From: Solea solea
Lineage: Eukaryota > Chordata > Actinopteri > Pleuronectiformes > Soleidae
Length of the DNA stretch: 64,000 nucleotides
Direction of reading: 5' to 3'
Assembly (NCBI RefSeq): GCF_958295425.1
Contig: NW_026704019.1
Span: forward strand, 662,001-726,000
The notes beneath the pieces are model-generated. The model was not told the origin of the DNA. It searched no databases and saw nothing but the letters and a program-made list of their open reading frames with translations. How positions within the stretch are numbered: position 1 is the first letter of the stretch; each line of letters opens with the position of its first letter. Below, piece after piece: positions 1 to 13,300 of the stretch. Both the position numbers and the translations under genes were made by a program.

Positions 1-17
1 ACTGAAGGCATATAACT

Positions 18-33
18 ACATCTTATAAGATGT
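18..33. other. Perfect 16-bp palindrome (12-bp core in most monomers)
   Basis: ACATCTTATAAGATGT reads the same on both strands. Most units carry only the 12-bp core ATCTTATAAGAT (for example 196-207) because the flanks are TAT and GTT or TTT. The full 16-bp form appears in units with ACTACATC followed by GATGTGAAC, for example near 3,864, 8,402, 9,975, 16,950, 22,398, 31,890, 35,737, 39,419 and 42,749. It is a candidate protein-binding dyad or small cruciform. No binding factor is implied by the sequence itself. Confidence 0.85.
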
Positions 34-70
34 GAACTTTATTTGTGAGGTTTATGTTATGGGACAGTAG

Positions 71-92
71 AAAATTGAAAAAAATCTGAAAA
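71..92 (+). other. Phased A-tracts (predicted bent DNA)
   Basis: Runs of 4, 7 and 4 A are centred about 8.5 and 9.5 bp apart, close to one helical turn. In-phase A-tracts are known to bend DNA. The arrangement is kept in nearly all units, with variants such as GATAAAAATC, TTTAAAAAAATC, GTAAAAAAAATC and GCAAAAAAAATC. Bending is predicted, not measured. Confidence 0.7.
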
Positions 93-111
93 CAGCCGTA
101 TACTTGCTGAA

Positions 112-119
112 TGTGCACA
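112..119. other. 8-bp palindrome TGTGCACA / CpG switch sites
   Basis: TGTGCACA is a perfect palindrome in most units. Alternative forms are TGCGCACA and ACGTGCAC, each gaining a CpG, and a rarer GAATTAGCAC form (for example near 1,330, 3,429, 5,528, 11,288, 22,492, 36,533 and 44,073) that breaks it. It lies about 9 bp after the GTATAC palindrome at 98-103. Confidence 0.75.
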
Positions 120-3100
120 AAAACAGACACAAATAGAAAAACACATCCAAACAGTGAAATCATTGCAAAATCAAACCCTGAAGGCATATAACTATATCTT
201 ATAAGATTTTAACTTTATTTGTGAGGTTTATGTTATGGGACAGTAGAAAATTGAAAAAAATCAGAAAACATCCGTATACTTGATGAATGTGGACAAAAAC
301 AGACACAAATAGAAAAACACATCCAAACAGTGAAATCATTGCAAAATCAAACACTGACGGCATATAACTATATCTTATAAGATGTTAACTTCATTTGTGA
401 GGTTTATGTTATGGGACAGTAGAAAATTGAAAAAAATCAGAAAACAGTCGATACTTGCTGAATGTGCACAACAAAAGACACAAATAGAAAAACACATCCA
501 AACAGTGAAATCATTGCAAAATCAAACACTGAGGGTACAGAAGTATATCTTATAAGATGTTAACTTTATTTGTGAGGTTTATGTTATGGGACAGTAGAAA
601 ATTGAAAAAAAATCAGAAAACAGCCGTATACTTGCTGAATGTGCACAACAAAAGACACAAATAGAAAAACACATCCAAACAGTAAAATCATTGCAAAATC
701 AAACAGAAGTATATCTTATAAGATGTTAACTTTATTTGTGAGGTTTATGTTATGGGACAGTAGAAAATTGAAAAAAATCAGAAAACAGTCGATACTTGCT
801 GAATGTGCACAACAAAAGACACAAATAGAAAAACACATCCAAACAGTGAAATCATTGCAAAATCAAACAGTGAGGGTACAGAAGTATATCTTATAAGATG
901 TTAACTTTATTTGTGAGGTTTATGTTATGGGACAGTAGAAAATTGAAAAAAATCAGAAAACAGCCGTATACTTGCTGAATGTGCACAACAAAAGACACAA
1001 ATAGAAAAACACATCCAAACAGTGAAATCATTGCAAAATCAAACACTGACGGCATATAACTATATCTTATAAGATGTTAACTTTATTTGTGAGGTTTATG
1101 TTATGGGACAGTAGAAAATTGAAAAAAATCAGAAAACAGCCGTATACTTGCTGAATGTGCACAAAAACAGACACAAATAGAAAAACACATCCAAACAGTG
1201 AAATCATTGCAAAATCAAACACTCAGGTTACAGAAGTATATCTTATAAAATGTTAACTTTATTTGTGAGGTTTATGTTATGGGACAGTAGAAAATTGAAA
1301 AAAATCAGAAAACAGCCATATACTTGCTGAATTAGCACAACAAAAGACACAAATAGAAAAACACATCCAAACAGTGAAATCATTGCAAAATCAAACCCTG
1401 AAGGCATATAACTATATCTTATAAGATTTTAACTTTATTTGTGAGGTTTATGTTATGGGACAGTAGAAAATTGAAAAAAATCAGAAAACATCCCTATACT
1501 TGATGAATGTGGACAAAAACAGACACAAATAGAAAAACACATCCAAACAGTGAAATCATTGCAAAATCAAACACTGAAGGCATATAACTATATCTTATAA
1601 GATTTTAACTTTATTTGTGAGGTTTATGTTATGGGACAGTAGAAAATTGAAAAAAATCTGAAAACAGCCGTATACTTGCTGAATGTGCACAAAAACAGAC
1701 ACAAATAGAAAAACACATCCAAACAGTGAAATCATTGCAAAATCAAACACTGAAGGCATATAACTATATCTTATAAGATTTTAACTTTATTTGTGAGGTT
1801 TATGTTATGGGACAGTAGAAAATTGAAAAAAATCTGAAAACAGCCGTATACTTGCTGAATGTGCACAAAAACAGACACAAATAGAAAAACACATCCAAAC
1901 AGTGAAATCATTGCAAAATCAAACACTGACGGCATATAACTATATCTTATAAGATGTTAACTTCATTTGTGAGGTTTATGTTATGGGACAGTAGAAAATT
2001 GAAAAAAATCAGAAAACAGTCGATACTTGCTGAATGTGCACAACAAAAGACACAAATAGAAAAACACATCCAAACAGTGAAATCATTGCAAAATCAAACA
2101 CTGAGGGTACAGAAGTATATCTTATAAGATGTTAACTTTATTTGTGAGGTTTATGTTATGGGACAGTAGAAAATTGAAAAAAATCAGAAAACAGCCGTAT
2201 ACTTGCTGAATGTGCACAACAAAAGACACAAATAGAAAAACACATCCAAACAGTGAAATCATTGCAAAATCAAACACTGACGGCATATAACTATATCTTA
2301 TAAGATGTTAACTTTATTTGTGAGGTTTATGTTATGGGACAGTAGAAAATTGAAAAAAATCAGAAAACAGCCGTATACTTGCTGAATGTGCACAAAAACA
2401 GACACAAATAGAAAAACACATCCAAACAGTGAAATCATTGCAAAATCAAACACTCAGGTTACAGAAGTATATCTTATAAGATGTTAACTTTATTGGTGAG
2501 GTTTATGTTATGGGACAGTAGAAAATTGAAAAAAATCAGAAAACAGCCGTATACTTGCTGAATGTGCAAAACAAAAGACACAAATAGAAAAACACATCCA
2601 AACAGTGAAATCATTGCAAAATCAAACAGAAGTATATCTTATAAGATGTTAACTTTATTTGTGAGGTTTATGTTATGGGACAGTAGAAAATTGAAAAAAA
2701 TCAGAAAACAGTCGATACTTGCTGAATGTGCACAACAAAAGACACAAATAGAAAAACACATCCAAACAGTGAAATCATTGCAAAATCAAACACTGAGGGT
2801 ACAGAAGTATATCTTATAAGATGTTAACTTTATTTGTGAGGTTTATGTTATGGGACAGTAGAAAATTGAAAAAAATCAGAAAACAGCCGTATACTTGCTG
2901 AATGTGCACAACAAAAGACACAAATAGAAAAACACATCCAAACAGTGAAATCATTGCAAAATCAAACACTGACGGCATATAACTATATCTTATAAGATGT
3001 TAACTTTATTTGTGAGGTTTATGTTATGGGACAGTAGAAAATTGAAAAAAATCAGAAAACAGCCGTATACTTGCTGAATGTGCACAAAAACAGACACAAA

Positions 3101-3846
3101 TAGAAAAACACATCCAAACAGTGAAATCATTGCAAAATCAAACACTCAGGTTACAGAAGTATATCTTATAAAATGTTAACTTTATTTGTGAGGTTTATGT
3201 TATGGGACAGTAGAAAATTGAAAAAAATCAGAAAACAGCCGTATACTTGCTGAATGTGCACAAAACAGAAACAAATAGAAAAACACAACCAAACAGTGAA
3301 ATCATTGCAAAATCAAACACTGAGGGTACAGAAGTATATCTTATAAGATGTTAACTTTATTTGTGAGGTTTATGTTATGGGACAGTAGAAAATTGAAAAA
3401 AATCAGAAAACAGCCGTATACTTGCTGAATTAGCACAACAAAAGACACAAATAGAAAAACACATCCAAACAGTGAAATCATTGCAAAATCAAACCCTGAA
3501 GGCATATAACTATATCTTATAAGATTTTAACTTTATTTGTGAGGTTTATGTTATGGGACAGTAGAAAATTGAAAAAAATCAGAAAACATCCGTATACTTG
3601 CTGAATGTGCACAACAAAAGACACAAATAGAAAAACACATCCAAACAGTGAAATCATTGCAAAATCAAACACTGACGGCATATAACTATATCTTATAAGA
3701 TGTTAACTTTATTTGTGAGGTTTATGTTATGGGACAGTAGAAAATTGAAAAAAATCAGAAAACAGCCGTATACTTGCTGAATGCGCACAAAAACAGACAC
3801 AAATAGAAAAACACATCCAAACAGTGAAATCATTGCAAAATCAAAC

Positions 3847-4457
3847 ACTGAAGGCATATAACTACATCTTATAAGATGTGAACTTTATTTGTGAGGTTTA
3901 TGTTATGGGACAGTAGAAAATTGAAAAAAATCTGAAAACAGCCGTATACTTGCTGAATGTGCACAAAAACAGACACAAATAGAAAAACACATCCAAACAG
4001 TGAAATCATTGCAAAATCAAACCCTGAAGGCATATAACTATATCTTATAAGATTTTAACTTTATTTGTGAGGTTTATGTTATGGGACAGTAGAAAATTGA
4101 AAAAAATCAGAAAACATCCGTATACTTGATGAATGTGGACAAAAACAGACACAAATAGAAAAACACATCCAAACAGTGAAATCATTGCAAAATCAAACAC
4201 TGACGGCATATAACTATATCTTATAAGATGTTAACTTCATTTGTGAGGTTTATGTTATGGGACAGTAGAAAATTGAAAAAAATCAGAAAACAGTCGATAC
4301 TTGCTGAATGTGCACAACAAAAGACACAAATAGAAAAACACATCCAAACAGTGAAATCATTGCAAAATCAAACACTGAGGGTACAGAAGTATATCTTATA
4401 AGATGTTAACTTTATTTGTGAGGTTTATGTTATGGGACAGTAGAAAATTGAAAAAAA
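3847..4457 (+). repeat. Partial third copy of the block starting at 1
   Basis: Bases 1-611 recur here with an offset of 3,846. The match ends in the A-run, which is 8 long in the first copy and 7 here. Bases 1-357 recur again at 8,385-8,741. The following units, up to about 4,840, resemble 1,960-2,560 instead, so this stretch is a mosaic. Confidence 0.75.
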
Positions 4458-4843
4458 TCAGAAAACAGCCGTATACTTGCTGAATGTGCACAACAAAAGA
4501 CACAAATAGAAAAACACATCCAAACAGTGAAATCATTGCAAAATCAAACACTGACGGCATATAACTATATCTTATAAGATGTTAACTTTATTTGTGAGGT
4601 TTATGTTATGGGACAGTAGAAAATTGAAAAAAATCAGAAAACAGCCGTATACTTGCTGAATGTGCACAAAAACAGACACAAATAGAAAAACACATCCAAA
4701 CAGTGAAATCATTGCAAAATCAAACACTCAGGTTACAGAAGTATATCTTATAAGATGTTAACTTTATTTGTGAGGTTTATGTTATGGGACAGTAGAAAAT
4801 TGAAAAAAATCAGAAAACAGCCGTATACTTGCTGAATGTACAA

Positions 4844-5690
4844 AACAAAAGACACAAATAGAAAAACACATCCAAACAGTAAAATCATTGCAAAATCAAA
4901 CAGAAGTATATCTTATAAGATGTTAACTTTATTTGTGAGGTTTATGTTATGGGACAGTAGAAAATTGAAAAAAATCAGAAAACAGTCGATACTTGCTGAA
5001 TGTGCACAACAAAAGACACAAATAGAAAAACACATCCAAACAGTGAAATCATTGCAAAATCAAACAGTGAGGGTACAGAAGTATATCTTATAAGATGTTA
5101 ACTTTATTTGTGAGGTTTATGTTATGGGACAGTAGAAAATTGAAAAAAATCAGAAAACAGCCGTATACTTGCTGAATGTGCACAACAAAAGACACAAATA
5201 GAAAAACACATCCAAACAGTGAAATCATTGCAAAATCAAACACTGACGGCATATAACTATATCTTATAAGATGTTAACTTTATTTGTGAGGTTTATGTTA
5301 TGGGACAGTAGAAAATTGAAAAAAATCAGAAAACAGCCGTATACTTGCTGAATGTGCACAAAAACAGACACAAATAGAAAAACACATCCAAACAGTGAAA
5401 TCATTGCAAAATCAAACACTCAGGTTACAGAAGTATATCTTATAAAATGTTAACTTTATTTGTGAGGTTTATGTTATGGGACAGTAGAAAATTGAAAAAA
5501 ATCAGAAAACAGCCATATACTTGCTGAATTAGCACAACAAAAGACACAAATAGAAAAACACATCCAAACAGTGAAATCATTGCAAAATCAAACCCTGAAG
5601 GCATATAACTATATCTTATAAGATTTTAACTTTATTTGTGAGGTTTATGTTATGGGACAGTAGAAAATTGAAAAAAATCAGAAAACATCC
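4844..5690 (+). repeat. Mosaic copy of 647-1,493
   Basis: The offset changes from 3,846 to 4,197, which is two extra units, and the private variants CAGTAAAATC, CAAACAGTGAGGG, TTATAAAATG, CCATATAC and GAATTAGCAC reappear in the same order. The match stops at 5,691, where CATCCCTATAC in the first copy is CATCCGTATAC here. The change of offset within one copied region is the mark of a gain or loss of whole units after copying. Confidence 0.75.
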
Positions 5691-5741
5691 GTATACTTGA
5701 TGAATGTGGACAAAAACAGACACAAATAGAAAAACACATCA

Positions 5742-6485
5742 AAACAGTGAAATCATTGCAAAATCAAACACTGAAGGCATATAACTATATCTTATAAGAT
5801 TTTAACTTCATTTGTGAGGTTTATGTTATGGGACAGTAGAAAATTGAAAAAAATCTGAAAACAGCCGTATACTTGCTGAATGTGCACAAAAACAGACACA
5901 AATAGAAAAACACATCCAAACAGTGAAATCATTGCAAAATCAAACACTGACGGCATATAACTATATCTTATAAGATGTTAACTTCATTTGTGAGGTTTAT
6001 GTTATGGGACAGTAGAAAATTGAAAAAAATCAGAAAACAGTCGATACTTGCTGAATGTGCACAACAAAAGACACAAATAGAAAAACACATCCAAACAGTG
6101 AAATCATTGCAAAATCAAACACTGAGGGTACAGAAGTATATCTTATAAGATGTTAACTTTATTTGTGAGGTTTATGTTATGGGACAGTAGAAAATTGAAA
6201 AAAATCAGAAAACAGCCGTATACTTGCTGAATGTGCACAACAAAAGACACAAATAGAAAAACACATCCAAACAGTGAAATCATTGCAAAATCAAACAGAA
6301 GTATATCTTATAAGATGTTAACTTTATTTGTGAGGTTTATGTTATGGGACAGTAGAAAATTGAAAAAAATCAGAAAACAGTCGATACTTGCTGAATGTGC
6401 ACAACAAAAGACACAAATAGAAAAACACATCCAAACAGTGAAATCATTGCAAAATCAAACACTGAGGGTACAGAAGTATATCTTA
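5742..6485 (+). repeat. 4-monomer block, copy 1 (repeated at +7,858 bp)
   Basis: It matches 13,600-14,343 from just after the private CATCAAAACAG variant to the private TTACAAGATG variant. It includes GATTTTAACTTCATT, GTCGATAC and the 11-bp-deleted unit at 6,293. Confidence 0.7.
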
Positions 6486-7195
6486 CAAGATGTTAACTTT
6501 ATTTGTGAGGTTTATGTTATGCGACAGTAGAAAATTGAAAAAAATCAGAAAACAGCCCTATACTTGCTGAATGTGCACAACAAAAGACACAAATAGAAAA
6601 ACACATCCAAACAGTGAAATCATTGCAAAATCAAACACTGAAGGCATATAACTATATCTTATAAGATGTTAACTTTATTTGTGAGGTTTATGTTATGCGA
6701 CAGTAGAAGATTGAAAAAAATCAGAAAACAGCCGTATACTTGCTGAATGTGCACAACAAAAGACACAAATAGAAAAACACATCCAAACAGTGAAATCATT
6801 GCAAAATCAAACTCTGAAGGCATATAACTATATCTTATAAGATTTTAACTTTATTTGTGAGGTTTATGTTATGGGACAGTAGAAAATTGAAAAAAATCAG
6901 AAAACAGCCGTATACTTGCTGAATGTGCACAAAAACAGACACAAATAGAAAAACACATCCAAACAGTGAAATCATTGCAAAATCAAACACTCAGGTTACA
7001 GAAGTATATCTTATAAAATGTTAACTTTATTTGTGAGGTTTATGTTATGGGACAGTAGAAAATTGAAAAAAATCAGAAAACAGCCGTATACTTGCTGAAT
7101 GTGCACAAAACAGAAACAAATAGAAAAACACATCCAAACAGTGAAATCATTGCAAAATCAAACACTGACGGCATATAACTATATCTTATAAGATG

Positions 7196-10100
7196 TTAAC
7201 TTTATTTGTGAGGTTTATGTTATGGGACAGTAGAAAAGCAAAAAAAATCAGAAAACAGCCGTATACTTGCTGAATGTGCAAAACAAAAGACACAAATAGA
7301 AAAACACATCCAAACAGTGAAATCATTGCAAAATCAAACAGAAGTATATCTTATAAGATGTTAACTTTATTTGTGAGGTTTATGTTATGGGACAGTAGAA
7401 AATTGAAAAAAATCAGAAAACAGCCGTATACTTGCTGAATGTGCACAACAAAAGACACAAATAGAAAAACACATCCAAACAGTGAAATCATTGCAAAATC
7501 AAACACTGACGGCATATAACTATATCTTATAAGATGTTAACTTTATTTGTGAGGTTTATGTTATGGGACAGTAGAAAATTGAAAAAAATCAGAAAACAGC
7601 CGTATACTTGCTGAATGTGCACAAAAACAGACACAAATAGAAAAACACATCCAAACAGTGAAATCATTGCAAAATCAAACACTGAGGTTACAGAAGTATA
7701 TCTTATAAGATGTTAACTTTATTTGTGAGGTTTATGTTATGGGACAGTAGAAAATTGAAAAAAATCAGAAAACAGCCGTATACTTGCTGAATGTGCACAA
7801 AAACAGACACAAATAGAAAAACACATCCAAACAGTGAAATCATTGCAAAATCAAACACTGAAGGCATATAACTATATCTTATAAGATTTTAACTTTATTT
7901 GTGAGGTTTATGTTACGGGACAGTAGAAAATTGAAAAAAATCAGAAAACAGCCGTATACTTGCTGAATGTGCACAAAAACAGACACAAATAGAAAAACAC
8001 ATCCAAACAGTGAAATCATTGCAAAATCAAACACTGAAGGCATATAACTATATCTTATAAGATTTTAACTTTATTCGTGAGGTTTATGTTATGGGACAGT
8101 AGAAAATTGAAAAAAATCAGAAAACAGCCGTATACTTGCTGAATGTGCACAACAAAAGACACAAATAGAAAAACACATCCAAACAGTGAAATCATTGCAA
8201 AATCAAACACTGACGGCATATAACTATATCTTATAAGATGTTAACTTTATTTGTGAGGTTTATGTTATGGGACAGTAGAAAATTGAAAAAAATCAGAAAA
8301 CAGCCGTATACTTGCTGAATGCGCACAAAAACAGACACAAATAGAAAAACACATCCAAACAGTGAAATCATTGCAAAATCAAACACTGAAGGCATATAAC
8401 TACATCTTATAAGATGTGAACTTTATTTGTGAGGTTTATGTTATGGGACAGTAGAAAATTGAAAAAAATCTGAAAACAGCCGTATACTTGCTGAATGTGC
8501 ACAAAAACAGACACAAATAGAAAAACACATCCAAACAGTGAAATCATTGCAAAATCAAACCCTGAAGGCATATAACTATATCTTATAAGATTTTAACTTT
8601 ATTTGTGAGGTTTATGTTATGGGACAGTAGAAAATTGAAAAAAATCAGAAAACATCCGTATACTTGATGAATGTGGACAAAAACAGACACAAATAGAAAA
8701 ACACATCCAAACAGTGAAATCATTGCAAAATCAAACACTGAAGGCATATAATTATATCTTATAAGATTTTAACTTTATTTGTGAGGTTTATGTTATGGGA
8801 CAGTAGAAAAGCAAAAAAAATCAGAAAACAGCCGTATACTTGCTGAATGTGCAAAACAAAAGACACAAATAGAAAAACACATCCAAACAGTGAAATCATT
8901 GCAAAATCAAACAGAAGTATATCTTATAAGATGTTAACTTTATTTGTGAGGTTTATGTTATGGGACAGTAGAAAATTGAAAAAAATCAGAAAACAGCCGT
9001 ATACTTGCTGAATGTGCACAACAAAAGACACAAATAGAAAAACACATCCAAACAGTGAAATCATTGCAAAATCAAACACTGACGGCATATAACTATATCT
9101 TATAAGATGTTAACTTTATTTGTGAGGTTTATGTTATGGGACAGTAGAAAATTGAAAAAAATCAGAAAACAGCCGTATACTTGCTGAATGTGCACAAAAA
9201 CAGACACAAATAGAAAAACACATCCAAACAGTGAAATCATTGCAAAATCAAACACTGAGGTTACAGAAGTATATCTTATAAGATGTTAACTTTATTTGTG
9301 AGGTTTATGTTATGGGACAGTAGAAAATTGAAAAAAATCAGAAAACAGCCGTATACTTGCTGAATGTGCACAAAAACAGACACAAATAGAAAAACACATC
9401 CAAACAGTGAAATCATTGCAAAATCAAACACTGAAGGCATATAACTATATCTTATAAGATTTTAACTTTATTTGTGAGGTTTATGTTACGGGACAGTAGA
9501 AAATTGAAAAAAATCAGAAAACAGCCGTATACTTGCTGAATGTGCACAAAAACAGACACAAATAGAAAAACACATCCAAACAGTGAAATCATTGCAAAAT
9601 CAAACACTGAAGGCATATAACTATATCTTATAAGATTTTAACTTTATTCGTGAGGTTTATGTTATGGGACAGTAGAAAATTGAAAAAAATCAGAAAACAG
9701 CCGTATACTTGCTGAATGTGCACAACAAAAGACACAAATAGAAAAACACATCCAAACAGTGAAATCATTGCAAAATCAAACACTGACGGCATATAACTAT
9801 ATCTTATAAGATGTTAACTTTATTTGTGAGGTTTATGTTATGGGACAGTAGAAAATTGAAAAAAATCAGAAAACAGCCGTATACTTGCTGAATGCGCACA
9901 AAAACAGACACAAATAGAAAAACACATCCAAACAGTGAAATCATTGCAAAATCAAACACTGAAGGCATATAACTACATCTTATAAGATGTGAACTTTATT
10001 TGTGAGGTTTATGTTATGGGACAGTAGAAAATTGAAAAAAATCTGAAAACAGCCGTATACTTGCTGAATGTGCACAAAAACAGACACAAATAGAAAAACA

Positions 10101-10314
10101 CATCCAAACAGTGAAATCATTGCAAAATCAAACCCTGAAGGCATATAACTATATCTTATAAGATTTTAACTTTATTTGTGAGGTTTATGTTATGGGACAG
10201 TAGAAAATTGAAAAAAATCAGAAAACATCCGTATACTTGATGAATGTGGACAAAAACAGACACAAATAGAAAAACACATCCAAACAGTGAAATCATTGCA
10301 AAATCAAACACTGA
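7196..10314 (+). repeat. Tandem duplication of a 9-monomer unit (1,573 bp)
   Basis: 7,196-8,741 and 8,769-10,314 match at an offset of 1,573 bp, which is nine units less the 11-bp deletion. Shared markers in order are GCAAAAAAAATC (7,238 and 8,811), AAACAGAAG (7,336 and 8,909), GTTACGGGACAG, TTATTCGTGAGG, TGCGCAC, ACTACATC with GATGTGAAC, and TGATGAATGTGGAC. No difference was found at the sites checked. The two copies are adjacent, as expected from unequal crossing-over. Confidence 0.85.
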
Positions 10315-13300
10315 CGGCATATAACTATATCTTATAAGATGTTAACTTCATTTGTGAGGTTTATGTTATGGGACAGTAGAAAATTGAAAAAAATCAGAAA
10401 ACAGTCGATACTTGCTGAATGTGCACAACAAAAGACACAAATAGAAAAACACATCCAAACAGTGAAATCATTGCAAAATCAAACACTGAGGGTACAGAAG
10501 TATATCTTATAAGATGTTAACTTTATTTGTGAGGTTTATGTTATGGGACAGTAGAAAATTGAAAAAAAATCAGAAAACAGCCGTATACTTGCTGAATGTG
10601 CACAACAAAAGACACAAATAGAAAAACACATCCAAACAGTAAAATCATTGCAAAATCAAACAGAAGTATATCTTATAAGATGTTAACTTTATTTGTGAGG
10701 TTTATGTTATGGGACAGTAGAAAATTGAAAAAAATCAGAAAACAGTCGATACTTGCTGAATGTGCACAACAAAAGACACAAATAGAAAAACACATCCAAA
10801 CAGTGAAATCATTGCAAAATCAAACAGTGAGGGTACAGAAGTATATCTTATAAGATGTTAACTTTATTTGTGAGGTTTATGTTATGGGACAGTAGAAAAT
10901 TGAAAAAAATCAGAAAACAGCCGTATACTTGCTGAATGTGCACAACAAAAGACACAAATAGAAAAACACATCCAAACAGTGAAATCATTGCAAAATCAAA
11001 CACTGACGGCATATAACTATATCTTATAAGATGTTAACTTTATTTGTGAGGTTTATGTTATGGGACAGTAGAAAATTGAAAAAAATCAGAAAACAGCCGT
11101 ATACTTGCTGAATGTGCACAAAAACAGACACAAATAGAAAAACACATCCAAACAGTGAAATCATTGCAAAATCAAACACTCAGGTTACAGAAGTATATCT
11201 TATAAAATGTTAACTTTATTTGTGAGGTTTATGTTATGGGACAGTAGAAAATTGAAAAAAATCAGAAAACAGCCATATACTTGCTGAATTAGCACAACAA
11301 AAGACACAAATAGAAAAACACATCCAAACAGTGAAATCATTGCAAAATCAAACCCTGAAGGCATATAACTATATCTTATAAGATTTTAACTTTATTTGTG
11401 AGGTTTATGTTATGGGACAGTAGAAAATTGAAAAAAATCAGAAAACATCCCTATACTTGATGAATGTGGACAAAAACAGACACAAATAGAAAAACACATC
11501 CAAACAGTGAAATCATTGCAAAATCAAACACTGAAGGCATATAACTATATCTTATAAGATTTTAACTTTATTTGTGAGGTTTATGTTATGGGACAGTAGA
11601 AAATTGAAAAAAATCTGAAAACAGCCGTATACTTGCTGAATGTGCACAAAAACAGACACAAATAGAAAAACACATCCAAACAGTGAAATCATTGCAAAAT
11701 CAAACACTGAAGGCATATAACTATATCTTATAAGATTTTAACTTTATTTGTGAGGTTTATGTTATGGGACAGTAGAAAATTGAAAAAAATCTGAAAACAG
11801 CCGTATACTTGCTGAATGTGCACAAAAACAGACACAAATAGAAAAACACATCCAAACAGTGAAATCATTGCAAAATCAAACACTGACGGCATATAACTAT
11901 ATCTTATAAGATGTTAACTTCATTTGTGAGGTTTATGTTATGGGACAGTAGAAAATTGAAAAAAATCAGAAAACAGTCGATACTTGCTGAATGTGCACAA
12001 CAAAAGACACAAATAGAAAAACACATCCAAACAGTGAAATCATTGCAAAATCAAACACTGAGGGTACAGAAGTATATCTTATAAGATGTTAACTTTATTT
12101 GTGAGGTTTATGTTATGGGACAGTAGAAAATTGAAAAAAATCAGAAAACAGCCGTATACTTGCTGAATGTGCACAACAAAAGACACAAATAGAAAAACAC
12201 ATCCAAACAGTGAAATCATTGCAAAATCAAACACTGACGGCATATAACTATATCTTATAAGATGTTAACTTTATTTGTGAGGTTTATGTTATGGGACAGT
12301 AGAAAATTGAAAAAAATCAGAAAACAGCCGTATACTTGCTGAATGTGCACAAAAACAGACACAAATAGAAAAACACATCCAAACAGTGAAATCATTGCAA
12401 AATCAAACACTCAGGTTACAGAAGTATATCTTATAAGATGTTAACTTTATTGGTGAGGTTTATGTTATGGGACAGTAGAAAATTGAAAAAAATCAGAAAA
12501 CAGCCGTATACTTGCTGAATGTGCAAAACAAAAGACACAAATAGAAAAACACATCCAAACAGTGAAATCATTGCAAAATCAAACAGAAGTATATCTTATA
12601 AGATGTTAACTTTATTTGTGAGGTTTATGTTATGGGACAGTAGAAAATTGAAAAAAATCAGAAAACAGTCGATACTTGCTGAATGTGCACAACAAAAGAC
12701 ACAAATAGAAAAACACATCCAAACAGTGAAATCATTGCAAAATCAAACACTGAGGGTACAGAAGTATATCTTATAAGATGTTAACTTTATTTGTGAGGTT
12801 TATGTTATGGGACAGTAGAAAATTGAAAAAAATCAGAAAACAGCCGTATACTTGCTGAATGTGCACAACAAAAGACACAAATAGAAAAACACATCCAAAC
12901 AGTGAAATCATTGCAAAATCAAACACTGACGGCATATAACTATATCTTATAAGATGTTAACTTTATTTGTGAGGTTTATGTTATGGGACAGTAGAAAATT
13001 GAAAAAAATCAGAAAACAGCCGTATACTTGCTGAATGTGCACAAAAACAGACACAAATAGAAAAACACATCCAAACAGTGAAATCATTGCAAAATCAAAC
13101 ACTCAGGTTACAGAAGTATATCTTATAAAATGTTAACTTTATTTGTGAGGTTTATGTTATGGGACAGTAGAAAATTGAAAAAAATCAGAAAACAGCCGTA
13201 TACTTGCTGAATGTGCACAAAACAGAAACAAATAGAAAAACACAACCAAACAGTGAAATCATTGCAAAATCAAACACTGAGGGTACAGAAGTATATCTTA

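Larger units (their letters stand above)
2..177 (+). repeat. Representative 176-bp monomer with sub-blocks
   Basis: This is the first complete unit, used here as a map. Bases 2-17 are a variable block (GAAGGCATATAACTA type here; the alternative is GAGGTTACAGAAGTA). Bases 18-33 hold the palindrome. Bases 34-66 (GAAC to GGGAC) are the T-rich part and contain CpG/TpG switch positions at about 44-45 and 60-63. Bases 71-92 are three phased A-tracts. Bases 98-103 are GTATAC, overlapping the CpG at 97-98. Bases 112-119 are TGTGCACA. From about 120 to 177 the strand is almost free of T and consists of A-runs broken by CAG, CAC and CCAAAC. The 176-bp length is close to one nucleosome plus linker. Confidence 0.9.
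1..3614 (+). repeat. 21-monomer block, copy 1 (repeated at +9,957 bp)
   Basis: Every diagnostic variant I compared over about 21 units matches 9,958-13,571 in the same order. These include the 8-A run near 605, CAGTAAAATC near 683, CCATATAC near 1,316, TCCCTATAC near 1,491, TATTGGTGAGG near 2,492 and the CACAACC variant near 3,283. The match ends at 3,615, where ACAACAAAAG is replaced by ACAAAAACAG in the other copy. Its left end lies at or beyond the window start. Confidence 0.85.

Noticed and set aside
190..210. TATA-box or promoter at ATATAACTATATCTTATAAG
   Set aside because: The T/A-rich motif is present in every unit as part of the palindrome region. Without transcript data it cannot be called a promoter.
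639..896. 85-residue reading frame on the + strand, recurring at 2562, 4836, 6231 (99 residues), 10596, 12519, 14089 and 15835
   Set aside because: These frames arise only where the 11-bp deletion shifts frame between two units, joining stop-free stretches. They are the same satellite sequence read twice, with no ribosome-site or gene context and no recognisable domain.
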